64,000 nucleotides of DNA, from the NCBI GenBank assembly GCA_902729315.2, contig LR746271.1, positions 1,203,501-1,267,500 on the forward strand. Reading direction: 5' to 3'. Positions 24,213-36,910 of this stretch are shown piece by piece. Positions within the stretch are counted from its first letter, which is position 1, and every line of letters starts with the position of its first letter. This stretch comes from Spirodela intermedia (Eukaryota > Streptophyta > Magnoliopsida > Alismatales > Araceae). The translations under genes and the position numbers were made by a program. The notes under the pieces are model-generated. The model worked only from the letters and a program-made list of their open reading frames with translations, had not been told where the DNA came from and made no database searches.

Positions 24213-24213
24213 A
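23373..24213. other. SR45 3' UTR and MIC10 5' region
   Basis: These 841 bp separate two genes on the same strand. They hold CT-rich tracts (about 23402-23463), the presumed SR45 polyadenylation region and the MIC10 promoter and leader. Frames seen here on either strand are low-complexity or have no family match. Confidence 0.55.
24167..24210 (+). repeat. (CT)22 tract in the MIC10 leader
   Basis: A continuous 44-bp CT run ends three bases before the MIC10 ATG at 24214. CT-rich tracts near plant transcription and translation starts are common (Y-patch/GAGA-type elements). Function here is inferred from position only. Confidence 0.8.
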
Positions 24214-27200
24214 ATGGCGGAGGAGAACAGGCAGCTAGCTGCGCAGTACGGCCTCGACGCCAAGTGGGACGCTTGCCTGGACCTCTCGCTGCGCCGATTC
24301 GTCTACTCCACGGCTGCCGGAGCATTCGGGGGTCTCCTGCTCTTCCGTTAGTTCCTCTCCCTCCTCAATCTACCTCCTGTCCGCCTTTCGAGAATCTGAG
24401 CGTCGATATCAGCGACATCATCTATAATCCATTCCCCCCTATTTTGATGTGGTTCTTCCCTTGGCAAGAACTGGAGTATTAGGGTTCTACGATCCTCTAC
24501 CGATCACGAGTTTGCGTCGTCTCTCTGCCGGCCGTCCCATCCGATTGCGAGGGCGTGCAAGTGTAAGCTTAGTACTCCGTGTGCTATGCTGGAGCGCTAT
24601 CCTGTCGGAGCAATGTTGTGGAGCTTCATATTAATTTTTTTGTGGACAATCTTGCCTGCTATGCGCTCATATCGGGAACGAGTGCTGCAACTAGGTATCT
24701 GGTTCTGGCTCTCCTGGGATATTGATAGAAAAATGAGATCGATGAAGAGGGATGGTGGGACTTTTTACGATGACTTGGCGAAGGTTCTGTGGAAGAATGT
24801 GTGCTCATAAAGCGATTTCCCAATCTGAGGATATCATTTCCGTAAAAAGTGCTGGATGGTGCAGTTGGCTTTGCTTTCTGCTGGGAAGGCTCTGTAGTGT
24901 TGAAGTGAGCTCCTTGGCATCTATTTTCCTTCAAATTTTTGGGGAATATTATGGTCAGCATGGGTTTATATCATCACTTAGCTGTGATGAAGAATTATAG
25001 GTTCTTGGCTGTGATGAACTAAGAGTGAGCGATTCAACTTGGCTGTGATGAAGAATTATATGGCTTAGGTAGACTCAGGAATGTGAGCTTGATGTAGATA
25101 TTTTTAATGTAGCGTAAAAGTGAGAATCATAGGTTCTTTTTTACCCATGAAAAGAAAGTTTGGTGTATTAAATGAATAATGGTGTATGCATCTGAACTCT
25201 AATAAAGTTTCATCACTGTTGGGATTTTGTTCAATTACCCTAGTGGACTTAGGACGGGCTTGGATACCAGTACTCCACACTCGGGTATGGCTTGGAAAAA
25301 TAGCTGTCCTTGGTTTCTCCATCTTGTTATACTATTTTGAGTTTGAAGTGGGGCGAGCTTGTTAATTTGGGAGTAAACGTTAAATAAGTTTGATAATGCA
25401 TGGGGATCTCTAACTTAAATGAGCTAGAATGACCAGAAGTAGGAACAGGTCTATTTTCCTTGCGAGACTTGGATTGTTCTGGTCTGTGCAATCTATCGTA
25501 GGATAGATAACTTAGCGAACCTAGGTTATCAGTCATCACTGAAGAGGACAACTTCCCCTGTTAGTTCAATCATGAGGAATCTATGATATATGTATCAAAA
25601 CGTCTAACTTTGTGACGTTTATCCTGTTAAGATAGGAATTTTTAGAAGTGTTATCCAACACCACCTTAGAGTGTATCCGTATCACCTTATTCTTGCAAAT
25701 ATGTTCTCATTTTTTTATTCTTGGAGTTATTTGAGTTTTTAGATTTTTTATAAAAAATACTCTGACACCATTTTTTTTCTACTGATTTTTTTCAAGTTCT
25801 GCATTTATTTTTTTAAATTGTAAGGGTCTAAAAGTTTCAGTTGATGGAATAGCAAGGAGTTCATGGAAGCCATTATTCACTGTTTTACTATCACTTCCCT
25901 TCACTTTATTGACCATTTTTCTTCATTGGAATCGACGAATGAATTAGGAGGACAATACATTCTCAATGATGCATCAATCTTCACTACGTTAGCAAAGGAG
26001 AATGACAGTCACAGAACAGATTACGTACAATGGTTTATAAAATGGGAGGAAAAGCGCCGTCTTATCTTCCATCTTTCTTTCCCACTATATTAGAAGCTTG
26101 ACTTGTTTGACTTGTTCTCTGTTTCTCTCTCCCCAAGCTTGCTATTTTTAAACACCTAAGCAGGTCGAGCATGTCCATGAATGTCACCGAGGAGACTCAT
26201 GCCGATTTCTCAGGACTATATTGGTATCAGAAGCCCAATCTCCAGCGCTAAATCTGCCCCCCTTTTTTTCTTGATTCATTTGGAATGAGGAAGCCCATGT
26301 TGCCGGTACTCACGTTTGAGCGTTTAATTTGTCAAGTCCAAGTTGGGCATGCCCATGATCAACGAGAACTCAATAAGAGACGCCTCGTGTGATTATTCAA
26401 CAGATATTAACCACTGAAACTGGCACTCCGACTAGGTCTACCTGGAATTCCTGATCCTTTCAGGTTCCTTTCAAATGCCGACTACCTGGTTTTACACCAT
26501 ATTTTAATTAAATAAATCCTTTCCTAGTGAGTTTATTATTGTGTTTCATAAAACGAATTTAGTCCGATAACCCTGCCATATCACGGTATCTAGCAGCTCT
26601 CTATACATCTATCTATTTATTCATCTATCTACACACACACATTCATGTTAGTGTGTTCAGCTGAGGCTCATTTTTTAGCTTAATTGAATCAGTTTCTTGT
26701 ACCAACCTTAATTTTGCTAACATTTGATTACGCAATTGATCGTCGTAGATTGATCCTTTTCTGTGTATTTATAATCTCTGCACCCAGGTTCACCGGTGAC
26801 AAGATGGGCCGCCGTAGCTTTCGGTGCTGGGATCGGTTTAGGATCGGCCTACACCGAGTGCTCTTACATATTTGAAGGGTCAGCTGGAAAGGAATCACCT
26901 TCAAGCCCACCCGTCCCCCCTGCTTCGTTTCATGTAAGTTCCTCGCTTCCCGCACCCCTTTCTAATGGCTGCATCGTTATGTATACATATAACTATGTGC
27001 ATCTAGATATATCATATGTGTGCCTCTATGTATTTATCCAAAGTTCTTGAGGCTCATGGAAAATGAGAAAGATCATGGAAGGTAGAGAGGCCTGCATTTG
27101 GGGCTTAAAGAGAGAATAGAGAGAGAAAGAGGGCAGTCCGTGATCAGCAAGTCTTAGAAAGGGAAGAAGGATAAAATTTGACAGATAACCCGTTTTTCAA

Positions 27201-27341
27201 GTGCTTTCTAATGAAGGATAATAATTGCCGCGGGATCAAAAGGTGCTCTGTTGGTTCCCATTTTTTTCCATTTTTCGCCAGCTGAATCCACCCTCGGTCT
27301 TCCTTTCTTCGCAGGAGGGAGAGAAACCGAGCGATGAATAG
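24214..27341 (+). CDS. MIC10: MICOS complex subunit MIC10
   Basis: MIC10 is a small inner-membrane protein that oligomerises to curve the membrane at mitochondrial crista junctions. Exons are 24214-24346, 26788-26933 and 27315-27341, in phase, giving 101 residues. The N-terminus MAEENRQLAAQYGLDAKWDACLDL matches plant MIC10 proteins (quoted here only in part of a conserved stretch). Two hydrophobic hairpin segments follow. The first is around residues 28-44 with the glycine motif AGAFGG. The second is around 50-66 with GAGIGLG, and SAYTECS comes after it. The GxGxGxG-type motif needed for oligomerisation is present. The acidic/proline C-tail ends KPSDE. Intron 1 is 2.4 kb. The short last exon of eight codons is supported by phase and a good acceptor, but is the least certain part. 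Confidence 0.93.
24347..26787 (+). other. Long intron 1 of MIC10
   Basis: This 2,441-bp AT-rich intron has no recognised gene. A short motif (gctgtgatgaagaattata, or close to it) occurs two to three times between about 24979 and 25060. Confidence 0.75.
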
Positions 27342-27918
27342 ACGACCTCAAGGAGACTCAATGTGGTGAAGACATCTTCCTTTTTCTTTTCTTTTTTTTA
27401 ATCAATCTGCGCTTTGACAGAGTCACCCATGTCTATTCACATCGTGCTCTAAGAACTTTGCATGCTTTTTTCTTTCGAAAGCAAAGCCCAATAACGAGCC
27501 TGTCCGTCTCCCCTACTTCGCATGTTCAGAGTGAACCCTGGCTAAATCCCTCGCCTAGATTAGCCCAGCCAATTGGTTGGAAAACGAGGAAAGGGGAGAG
27601 TTCCTCTCATTGGCTGACCCGTAGAATCTTTTTACATTTATCCATCGCATGCCCAATATTATTAATCATTACCAATTAATTATACATCTTCTCCACCCTC
27701 ATCATACACGAGGCTCTACATCCCTCCCCACTGGGGGTTGGGGGAGACCGGGCGGGGGAGGTCCGGCACCTGTACACTGTAATGGAGTATGTATACACAT
27801 ATATGTATATATGTACAGGCCGGCACCTTTTTTCAGGCCGGCGCCTTCGTGTCCGCCAGCCGGTCGAGCAGCGTCGTGCCGCCCACGTGCCGCAGTGCCA
27901 CGGCGGCTCGCAGCTTCT
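27342..27918. other. Intergenic between convergent MIC10 and T-complex-11-like stops
   Basis: This 577-bp gap should contain both 3' UTRs. Positions 27840-27918 are abruptly GC-rich and include a partial duplicate of the neighbouring gene's C-terminal coding sequence (listed separately). Confidence 0.6.
27853..27911 (-). repeat. Partial duplicate of the T-complex-11-like C-terminal coding segment
   Basis: About 59 bp at 27853-27911 nearly repeats 27990-28048 in the same orientation, with about six differences. The downstream copy lies just past the stop codon at 27919-27921. On the minus strand it would read like [13 protein letters not shown], compared with [13 protein letters not shown] in the real exon. 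It is in another frame relative to the stop, so it is probably not translated. Confidence 0.85.
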
Positions 27919-30900
27919 TCAGGCCAGAGGAACGTACCAGGGGCGGTGCACCTGGCAAGAAACGGCGGCCATCATCCCGAGTGACCCCGCCGTGTCCGCC
28001 AGCCGGTCGAGCAGCGCCGTGCCGCCCACGCGCTGCAGTGACGCGGCGGCTGCGCGGCGGCCGCGCGCGCCGCAGCCGCCGAGGACGAGCCCCCGCGCGG
28101 CGAGGTACACGGTGCCGGACACCTTGCCGAAGACGGGGTCCCCGGCCTGGAGGCTTCTGTAGAGCACCCGCGCCATAACCTCCTCCCTCTCCCCCCGGCC
28201 GTCGCGCTCCGGCGGCGCCGCTGCCGCTGCCAGCGCCGCGGCGACTATCTCCGGCACGCCCACATGCGGGTCCCGCTCCACCAGCTCGGACAGCCTCCCG
28301 GCAGCGAGGGAGACGGCGGCCTCTACGTCGGCCGGCGGCGGCGGCGCCGCGCTCTGACTGACGAGGGTCTGCCGGAGGACCAGCAGGCTGCACCCAATCC
28401 ATCCCCCACAAGAGGTTGGGTAAATGATATTAAACTCATTGAGGAGATTTCAGGGCGAATGGAAGATGGAGGAAACGGAAGGAATAGAGAGAATAAAGGG
28501 GCCCACCTAGTGCAGACGACTATGATGTTCTGGAGCTGGGATTGGGCGTTCCTGAGCCGCTGCCAGTTGAGTTGGAGCGTTTCCGGCGTACCTTCTCGGG
28601 TCAGGCCCTCTATCCTGCCGGCGAGCTTTAGCAGGCCGAGTCTCACCTGCACGTCGATCTTCTCTCCCTTGCACTCCGTCGGCGCATCTCCTGCTTCATC
28701 AGCGAATAGAGTATAAATAACTGGAATCAAGTGAAGTAAACCCAAAGCGGCATCTGAATCTGTCATGGTACCTGAATCAGAGGAAGAAGAAGCAGGTCGA
28801 GACCCACCGGGAAATCTCCCACCGCTTCGGATGGCAGTCGCAGGGGGAAGAACCTGAGACGAGGGGTTTGTAAAAAGATGATATCAGCATCCATGGTTCA
28901 TTCTCAGTTGCCTGGAGAGAAATATTTTGGGCAGAAGGGGGGTTCTCACTTGGCCTGTGGAGAGGGTAGACATCAAATCGGTGTGTTCCTCCCACTCTCG
29001 CATGCATTCCTGGGAAGAAGACGACATCCATTGAGCCGTCAGAGGTAGGGCCGCAGCCGCGTCTGATGGTGGCCCGTAGCGCTTGGTGAACGCCTTCTGC
29101 AAGTATTCTATCCCGGCGGGGCCTCTTATAATAGGTCCCATCATCTGTATCCGGGCCCTGCTGATCTCCTCTTTAAGCGCCTGCGGATCGTAATTTTTTC
29201 ATCAATTCTTCATCGAGAGAGAGAGAGAGAGAGAGAGTCAGGATATAAATAGGGTACCTGGATCTGTTCGAGGACAAAGCAAAGACCCCTGACGACCGTG
29301 GTCACGAAGGAGCCATTCCGTTTGTCAGTGGATTGAGAAGCAAGAACGGCCAACTCAGCCCAGAATTTCTCGTACTTCTTCTTCATGCCCTCCTCATTTG
29401 CCGGCGCAGAGAGCTTAAGCAGCAACCCCAATGAATAGTTCAGGATCTCGCGAAGATAGCTGATATCATTTACCCTTGAATCGAGCATCTACAAAAATTA
29501 AAGCAAGTAGCCAGCGGAGATATTAGGTTTACGAGTACCAGAGGACTACAGTCGAGAGATATATAGTGTGGCGGTTTCATGTGGAAACTCACCTGTGAGA
29601 GGATGTCGAGATCAATACGACCGTGAATTTCGTCCTTCCAACTCTTAGGACTCATCCCACAGAGCTCTTCTCTGACTTCCTTCACGAGACTAATTAGGGT
29701 TTCATAGTCAGGCTCCTCTTTCGTTAAAGATTCCGTTACCCCATCCCAGAATGCCTTCTCCATCGTCTCTTTAATCTTTTCCTGGTAAATAAATGAAAAA
29801 AGTAAATAATTTGACCACGGAGGTATACATGCCCACGTTCCTCCGTTTCGATGTGGGTCGTTGTACTCAGAAACTACCGAGAATGTGAAGAAAAATCTAC
29901 AAGTCAAAGGATACCGACCTTGATCTTTCCCTCCTCTTTACCATTGACATTCAAGTCAACCAGAGATGAACGGTAGCTCTGGTGGAGCATCTCGTTAACG
30001 AGAACTTCATTCTCTTCGAACTGCTTCACTGCCGGAATTGTTTGCGCATTCATACTTGGGCTGATTTCTGGCGAGGAAGAGATCCCATCATTAAACAATG
30101 AACGAACAACGTTGCTCGACTTGGTGCTGTGGTCAACGCGATATTGCTTCTCCACAGAAGCTAGGAAGACGGTCGACGAGTCAGAAGATTCATGGACGGG
30201 CGTCACTGATGGTGAAGAGATGCGTGAAATTGATGTGGATGGACTTCCATTCTCCTTGGTTTGGAAGTATTTATGACGAGTTTTAGATATCTCAGATTCC
30301 ATCCGCTCAATCCCATCACTTCCACTCAGGTGTTGGACTTTCTCTCGCAGAAGTCGCTGGTCCTCAGTGACCTAGCATTGACCAAAAAACAAAATAGTCT
30401 TACCACATAACCATGAATCTCATAAAAATTTCCTTAAATCATTCACATAGTAAAAAAAGCAATCTGGAGAACTGCAATTGGAAAAAAATAAATTGTTGCG
30501 GCGACAATGAACCGAAGTAATATGCTCCACCCATCTCATAATTCAGCTAGCTAAGTTATAATGAATGTTAAATGCATCCAGAGGAGAGGAACAAGGCATA
30601 GATGCAGACAAGTATTCGCTCTAATGTATACAACACTGTGGTCACCCTACACATAATTCTTGAGCGTATTCAACTCTATTTAGTGCTTTTTTCAAAATAA
30701 TTAAAATATGGAATTTACGTACCTGTTTCTGAATAGCTCTCATATCGTGATTGAGATCAGGTTTTTCTCCCTCACGGGTTAGTTTACACTTTTGCATCAT
30801 AGAGAGCTCTAGCTGGCAAGCTGCCCTGACGAGGTCCTCCTCCAGCAGTCTTGCATCCTTAACTTTCCAGACAACAAAGCTGTACAAGTAAGAACGCCAT

Positions 30901-33766
30901 GCTGCATCAAAAGCTGCCAGCTGAGATCTAATAGTCCTTCGCTTGAGCAAATTCGGAGATGAAACCTCAACGGACTTGACATCCAATGAAGATGGCCTTG
31001 ATGCAGCTTCGGTTTGGGGACCGTTTAAGACAACACTGATCAACAATTCAAATTCCCGTAAAAAGCTTGCAGCTGATTCGGCAAGCTCACTTTCTTGTGC
31101 ACCACGCCCACTAAAAACTTCATCTGGATGACCCGAAATCATATAAGCGCAGAGAACCACTCTCACCGCGTACCTTGATACTTTACGTGGTTCATGCTTC
31201 ACTGATTCATTACCGGGCCCTTTTTTTGTTTGTACCCTGGAACGAGTTGCTTTATTAAGTGATAACCTTCTGCTCGGAGATGCCACCCTTTTGAGCAGAT
31301 GATCAATGTTTTCTGGAACAGATGAACTTGAGGACAGTGTAAGTACAAGACGGCTCTCAAACCGGTCGAGCAATGCTTTTACTGTCCCAAGAGCTGCAGG
31401 TGATCCAATGAGACCAGCAAGTTGCTCAAATGGCATAAGCCTGACAAGCTCCTTGTTAATTCCTAAAGATTCATATGCTTTAGTAAGGGAAACTGTTGTT
31501 TTTCTGGATCTTACGAACTGCCTCCAACAGCTGAAATTGAAAAACCGAAATGTCAGGACTCTCTTCAGAAAATGAAGTGTTTTTTGGCGAAAAAAGAATC
31601 TAACCGCGCCAGTTTTCTCGAAAGAAAATCGCCATGTTTGCGCATCTTGTTGGATGCATTACTCATAAAACAATGGGGGTTTCCCCTCTTCTTCAGGTAT
31701 TCTGCTCTTTGTCTCTTTGCCTGTTTCATTTAACACCTTGATAAGAAACATGATGAGAGGGCTATTTATGTCACCCAATTGGGAAAGTAATTGTGTACAT
31801 ACAAAGTTATTGCAATAAATGTTTGATTCATTGAAATTTTTTTCTTAAATTAAATGCTGGTTACATCGTCAGCAGATGCCCAAGAAGCGAATATGCAACG
31901 ATATAGTTATACGAAAATAATTGCCATCTGTACGCAGGTCTTTGGAAATTATAGAGCTCAAACAAACTAGATGCAAGTACAAAAAAAGGACAACTTTTTT
32001 TTTTACCCTTTGAAGTCGAGCTTCTAACTGTTCTTTCATTTTCCTTCTCTCGGTCTCTCTCTGGTGGTATACAGATTTGGCCACTCGGTGTGCTCTCATA
32101 ACTTTTGCATGTGCTCGTGTCTTCTCTGCTTCTAGAAAACCCAACCGATTCCTCTCTGCAGCAACCCTCTTTTGATAGATTGCCTTTTGAACGCATTCTC
32201 TATACTTGTTTTCTCGATGAATTCTCGTTATCAATGATTGAGTTTTCCTCTCCTGAACAGCAGCTCTTCGCTGCAAATGTGCCTGTAAAAGAAGCATCCG
32301 GTTCGCCTCAGCCTGTTGGATTCTAGTATTCACTTTTGTGCCCAACTCTTCGCGTTCCCTTTTAAAACGCAGCACTGCACCGGTTTTAGCAGCTTGCCGT
32401 AGCTCATCCAGCCTAGCCAACCGCGTCTGAGCTCTTTGAAGAATGCTCAACCTGTCGTTCAAAAAAACTTAAGCATTTTTGCGAAAACAAGTTTAACGGT
32501 CTCCCTGGGAGCAGAAAGTATTATTACTCAATAACTTACTGAGAGGAAATTCAATAATTTATATATATATATATATATTTAGATTATCCCCGTGAAGAAT
32601 CAATGATCTTTAGATATATCGCCAAATTCCCAGTTAAAAAACATACGTGACAGTTATAAGTGCGCTTAGAAGTCACGATATACGTGACAGTTGGGAATAC
32701 CTCTTCTGTTCAGCAGCATAAAGCTTTGCTTCAAGTCGTTGGCCTAGGTCTTCCTCTTGAGATGACCAAGATGGGCTCTTCACTTTAGGCCGGGCCTTGC
32801 TCGACAACCATTCGTGGAATTTCTGTTTAAGGATCATTGTATAAAAAACAATAAAAAAATTAAAACATGGTTCTTAGACCATAAAATAGACAGAAAATAA
32901 AGGCTTTGACGACCTTGGACGTGCATAACAGGCATACACACCTCTGAAGAAAAATTTCAGAAAATAATTTTTTAGCAAAGTGATTGTTCATCAGGAATTT
33001 CCCAAGAAAAAAAAAATAATAGGCAGCAACGAAGGACCATGGCAGGGAAGGAAAGAAAACATCAATACATAGTAGAAGAATGAAAGAAGAGATATTGATA
33101 ACTGAAGAATAGACAGAAATTGACACAGGCTGCCTATGAGGAAAGGCCGAAGGCATCGCGGGTATTGCCACAGTCAGTATCAGTAGAAACTTAATGTGAA
33201 CTAGTAAGTCTTCCCCTAACCATCGAACAGAAAATTGGGAGGAGAAAAAAAGGAAAATTAATCAATAATTTAAGCATGAGCGAACGCTACGGATACAAAG
33301 AAGACAGAGAACAGAAAAATCCGTTAAATATTAAGAAACGGAAACAGGCCGAGGTTCCCGACTGATATTTTGAGACAAAAACTCCGAATTCACGAACGAT
33401 ATTTAAAACATATGGACTGAAACCTTAAACAGAGGGTGAAACGGTACATAAATAAGCCTCTGATCCTACGGTAGTAACAGGCTCCCAAATTCAGCGAATG
33501 ACCAAGAAAGTAGCAGATTATAATTCAAAAGAAAACCTAAAAGTCGCCGATTATCCGCGGCGCTCTACCTGTCGCCGGAGATCAGCCTCCCTGAGTTTAG
33601 CCTCAATCTCCTCCACGCTAGAGGGGGCACCGCTCCTCCCCTCCGACAGCCGCTGCATCAGCCGCCTCGGCACCTTCGACGGAGGCGACTCCCCCGGGGA
33701 AGATGCGTCCCCCGCTGGGAACTCCAGCACTACAGCCATGGGCGTCCCCGTCTCCGTCCACTCCAT
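27919..33766 (-). CDS. T-complex protein 11-like protein (At1g22930/At4g09150-like)
   Basis: This is a large plant TCP11-domain protein whose cellular role is not established. Twelve exons, in coding order: 33569-33766, 32701-32822, 32007-32451, 31605-31720, 30723-31530, 29919-30371, 29593-29781, 29258-29488, 28950-29180, 28772-28853, 28507-28690 and 27919-28387. All phases agree, giving 1,175 residues; Arabidopsis relatives are about 1,130. The N-terminus carries the family signature [16 protein letters not shown], then LSSKARPK. A long Arg/Lys/Glu coiled coil spans about residues 110-290, and an IQ-like basic segment follows ([14 protein letters not shown]). The TCP11 region covers about 560-1175, including [22 protein letters not shown] and the terminal QVHRPWY. 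The final exon is strikingly GC-rich and Ala/Gly-rich. ATG 33766 is chosen because the in-frame codon further upstream is GTG. Confidence 0.93.
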
Positions 33767-36364
33767 CTGGGAACCACGCCTCCACCCGCGCCAGAACCTC
33801 ACCACTCCTCTTCAAGCACCAGATCCTCCTCCAAGAATCACCGGAGATCCCACAAGCAAGACTTGGATTTCCAGGAGAGCAAGCAAGAATCCGTGGAGCA
33901 GCAGAAGATGGAAGGACGAGGAGAAGAGGAGTACGCTTTCTTCCTTCTTCGTCTCTCCCTTCTCTCTAAAAAGCAGAGACCTTCGCCGACTCACTCCATC
34001 TTGAGTCTGCAGGAAGACGCCGTCGGCCAACGGCCCACCGAACTCCATCCACTTCCCGAAAGGCCATCTGATTTTCCCTTTTTGCCCCACATTTCCTCCT
34101 CTCTTTCTCCCCATGCCTGTCCCCGCCGTTGGATGCAGAATGAATGGCTGAGATTCGGCCAACTGTGAAGGACCGCAATCTGTGGGCCTCACTGAATCTC
34201 ACTTATTGGCGGCATTGAACACACCAATGAAGTAGTTGGAAGAATTTGGCGACACGTGGCAAAGCGTGAGGCTAAAGATCTAGATTCGTGGACCTTTATT
34301 AGAGCGTGCGATAACTTTATAGCCGTCCGATCTGTCTACAATTTTACGCCGCAAAGTGCGAGTCCACGTGTGGAATCAGCCGCGGGGCTTACTCGTGGCA
34401 GGGAGATCGTAATTCTTGGGAGAAGTCGGGCTATTTTAACCAAGTCTTTTATTAACCCTGCAGTGCCTGACGTGCGTTTGATCGTCGCCGTTACGCCTAC
34501 GTGGCGAGGCTTCTAGGGTCGTCTCGCCGCCTTACCGTCCGTTCGTCGTGGTCGTGCCACGTCAGACGCCCGCCCGTCCACGCGTAGAGTTGCGTCTTCT
34601 TTCGCCTGAAGAATAATAAAAAGGCGGCCGGCGGCCTCTAGAGGGGGGTACGTATTAGTTATGTGTATTGACGATGCTTTTTACAAAGTTTTCATAATTA
34701 TCCGGGTTTTCATAAAAAATTGCACGTTGAAAAGGACTTTTCTGGTAAGGTGAACCCACAGCGATCCCCGCCTCGCCCTCGGCTTTCTATCCGTTTGTCG
34801 GGCCCTTTGACTTCTTGCCACGTCATCACAGCCTCTTCGCTCCCTCTCCTTTCCTCTGTCTGTATCCGACATGAATGACGTCACATATCATGTCAAAATC
34901 AACCGCGGAAATTAAATAATACAACCACCTCCTATATCCTTTTTCTCCATTTAATGAACTAGTCCATAAAAAAATATTTAATAATATTTGGAAAAAAAAT
35001 AGCACAAAATTAAAAGGGTACATAAAAATATAAATAAAATGACTTAAATATGGGTAACTACAATTATTATTATTATTTAAAAATAATGAGAAATCAATCA
35101 TGATTCCCGTCAGACGTGCACGTAATCTCCCGGGGGGAGCTGATGGGTTGGCCGGCTACCAAGGCCCGTTGACCCAGCACGTCAACGTGTTATTGGGAGC
35201 AGCAGTTTTGTGACCGTTGTGGTGGTTGACGTAGAAGAGCACAAGAAACCTTTTTTTTTCCTCTTTGCGCAAAAGATAATTCCTTTAAAAATTTAACAAC
35301 GCTTATAAAATCATATAATTATATTGGGGTTTATTGGCCATTAGGCCGGGGGTAATACTCGGAGCGCTACGGTGTGACCGTTGTGGTGGTGGGCTGACGA
35401 TGGGAAGCATGACAAAAAAAAAATTCACTTTCCCCCCTGAATAAGTCCCCTTATTTTTTTTAAACCCTAGTTATTCGGCCATTCTGTTCTCAGTGGCGTG
35501 TCGACTCTTCCCTTTCCCTTTGACCCAAGCACCACGAATAAAACGTGAGCGTCAACTGTGGGCCCCACTGCTCCCAACGGCTCCAACCGCGAAGGCAGTA
35601 AAAGCGGGGGGCCCATCAGGAGTCCACATCACCCGGCCCACTTATGCCTGACATCTCACATCATCTTCATTGTGGGCCCGCACGGGGAGTGGGCCGGATC
35701 AGGAGAAGCTCGTATTAAAAGGAAATGAGATTTCTAGGATAATAAATAATAAAATAAGGATTACATTATCAAAATCTGTATAGACTTATTTAGTCCATTT
35801 AATTTTCTGGAGGAAAATTGGTCGTCGGGCCAGACGAAGAAAATAGCAAGATGACGTAAGAGAGAGAGAGAGAGAGAGCATCCTACGATAACGGTATAAT
35901 CCGATAAGGTTATCTACCCTCACAGACCCCCCGCCGCTCGCGTCGTTTTCGCGCGTGGGCTTAGATGGGCCAGTTGGGCCTTTTTATTTTTGGGCTTGGC
36001 TTTGGAGCAAGTATACACATTAATTGGGCCATAAACGACCAAACTGGACCGAATCTATTTTCGTTGCTAAAGGCCCAAATATATATAACGGGACATAAAG
36101 GTGAGCTTTTGGCAGCGTCATATGGGCCAAAGAAAGAAGGCGGAAAATATGGGGAATATTCAGCTATTCTGAACTGGGATCTCAATGAAAAGATGAAAAT
36201 ATGGCCCGAGAAATCTATCCCCACAAGAGGGAAAAAGCGATCCACATCGACTACTTTCTGCCATTTGAGCTATCAAGCATCCAAAGATAGAACATTTTTT
36301 CCCAGATTAAAAGATCAAATATGTTCCATCATCCCATTCTCCAACAAGGGCCACTGGCTTTCAA

Positions 36365-36411
<47 letters not shown>

Positions 36412-36910
36412 AAAGAAGCACAGATAGGAATGAGAGAGAAGGAGACGAGGTGGGTTTCTTCCTCGGGGAGAGGGGGGGCTTTTATTGATCCGGGCTCGTT
36501 TTACAGGGAGATGTACATCCGAGGGATCACACAGAGGGAGCAGCATTGTCTAACAAGAACAAAGATGACGGAAAACTAGGGAGGTTGAAGCATCAAAGAG
36601 AGAGAGAAAAGAGATGTGACTAAGGAGCACAGTGGGAAGGAGCCAATCACCTTGGGATGATCCTCTACCGGTAGACTGAAAGCCCGTTGAAGATGACCTG
36701 CCCAGTGCCAGGCACCAAATGGGATGCCGGACAGAGAAGAAAGAAGAGGTAATCGGGGGCACCAAGCTTGGGAAAAGCTTGAAACTTTGAGGCGAGAAGT
36801 TGGTGGGTAGGCTTGGGCAGAGGGTTACCTCGTTTAGGGATGGAAGGGGGTTGGTGGGTCGCGGGTGGAGGGTGGGGAGGGGGCCCTCTTCCATGGCTCG
36901 ACTAGGGATG
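33767..36910. other. Intergenic, T-complex-11-like promoter and bZIP 3' side
   Basis: This 3.1-kb stretch has no gene I can support. The part nearest 33767-34200 is GC-richer, like a promoter and leader. Between 35555 and 36130 there are about ten TGGGCC/TGGGCT-type motifs. A (CT)n tract occurs at 36368-36411. Positions 36420-36910 are probably the bZIP 3' UTR. An open frame at 35965-36579 has no family resemblance and runs through the CT tract. Confidence 0.6.
36368..36411. repeat. (CT)n microsatellite
   Basis: A nearly perfect CT tract of about 44 bp with two TTTCT interruptions, about 500 bp beyond the bZIP stop codon. Confidence 0.85.

Noticed and set aside
27833-28411. Long minus-strand frame of 192 residues in the GC-rich region
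   Set aside because: It is a shadow frame of the last T-complex-11-like exon. The phase-consistent frame ends at 27919 and matches the family.
35965-36579. 204-residue plus-strand frame in the intergenic region
   Set aside because: No recognisable motif, a CT-repeat tail and no splice partners. It was kept only as part of an intergenic description, with the motif cluster noted separately.
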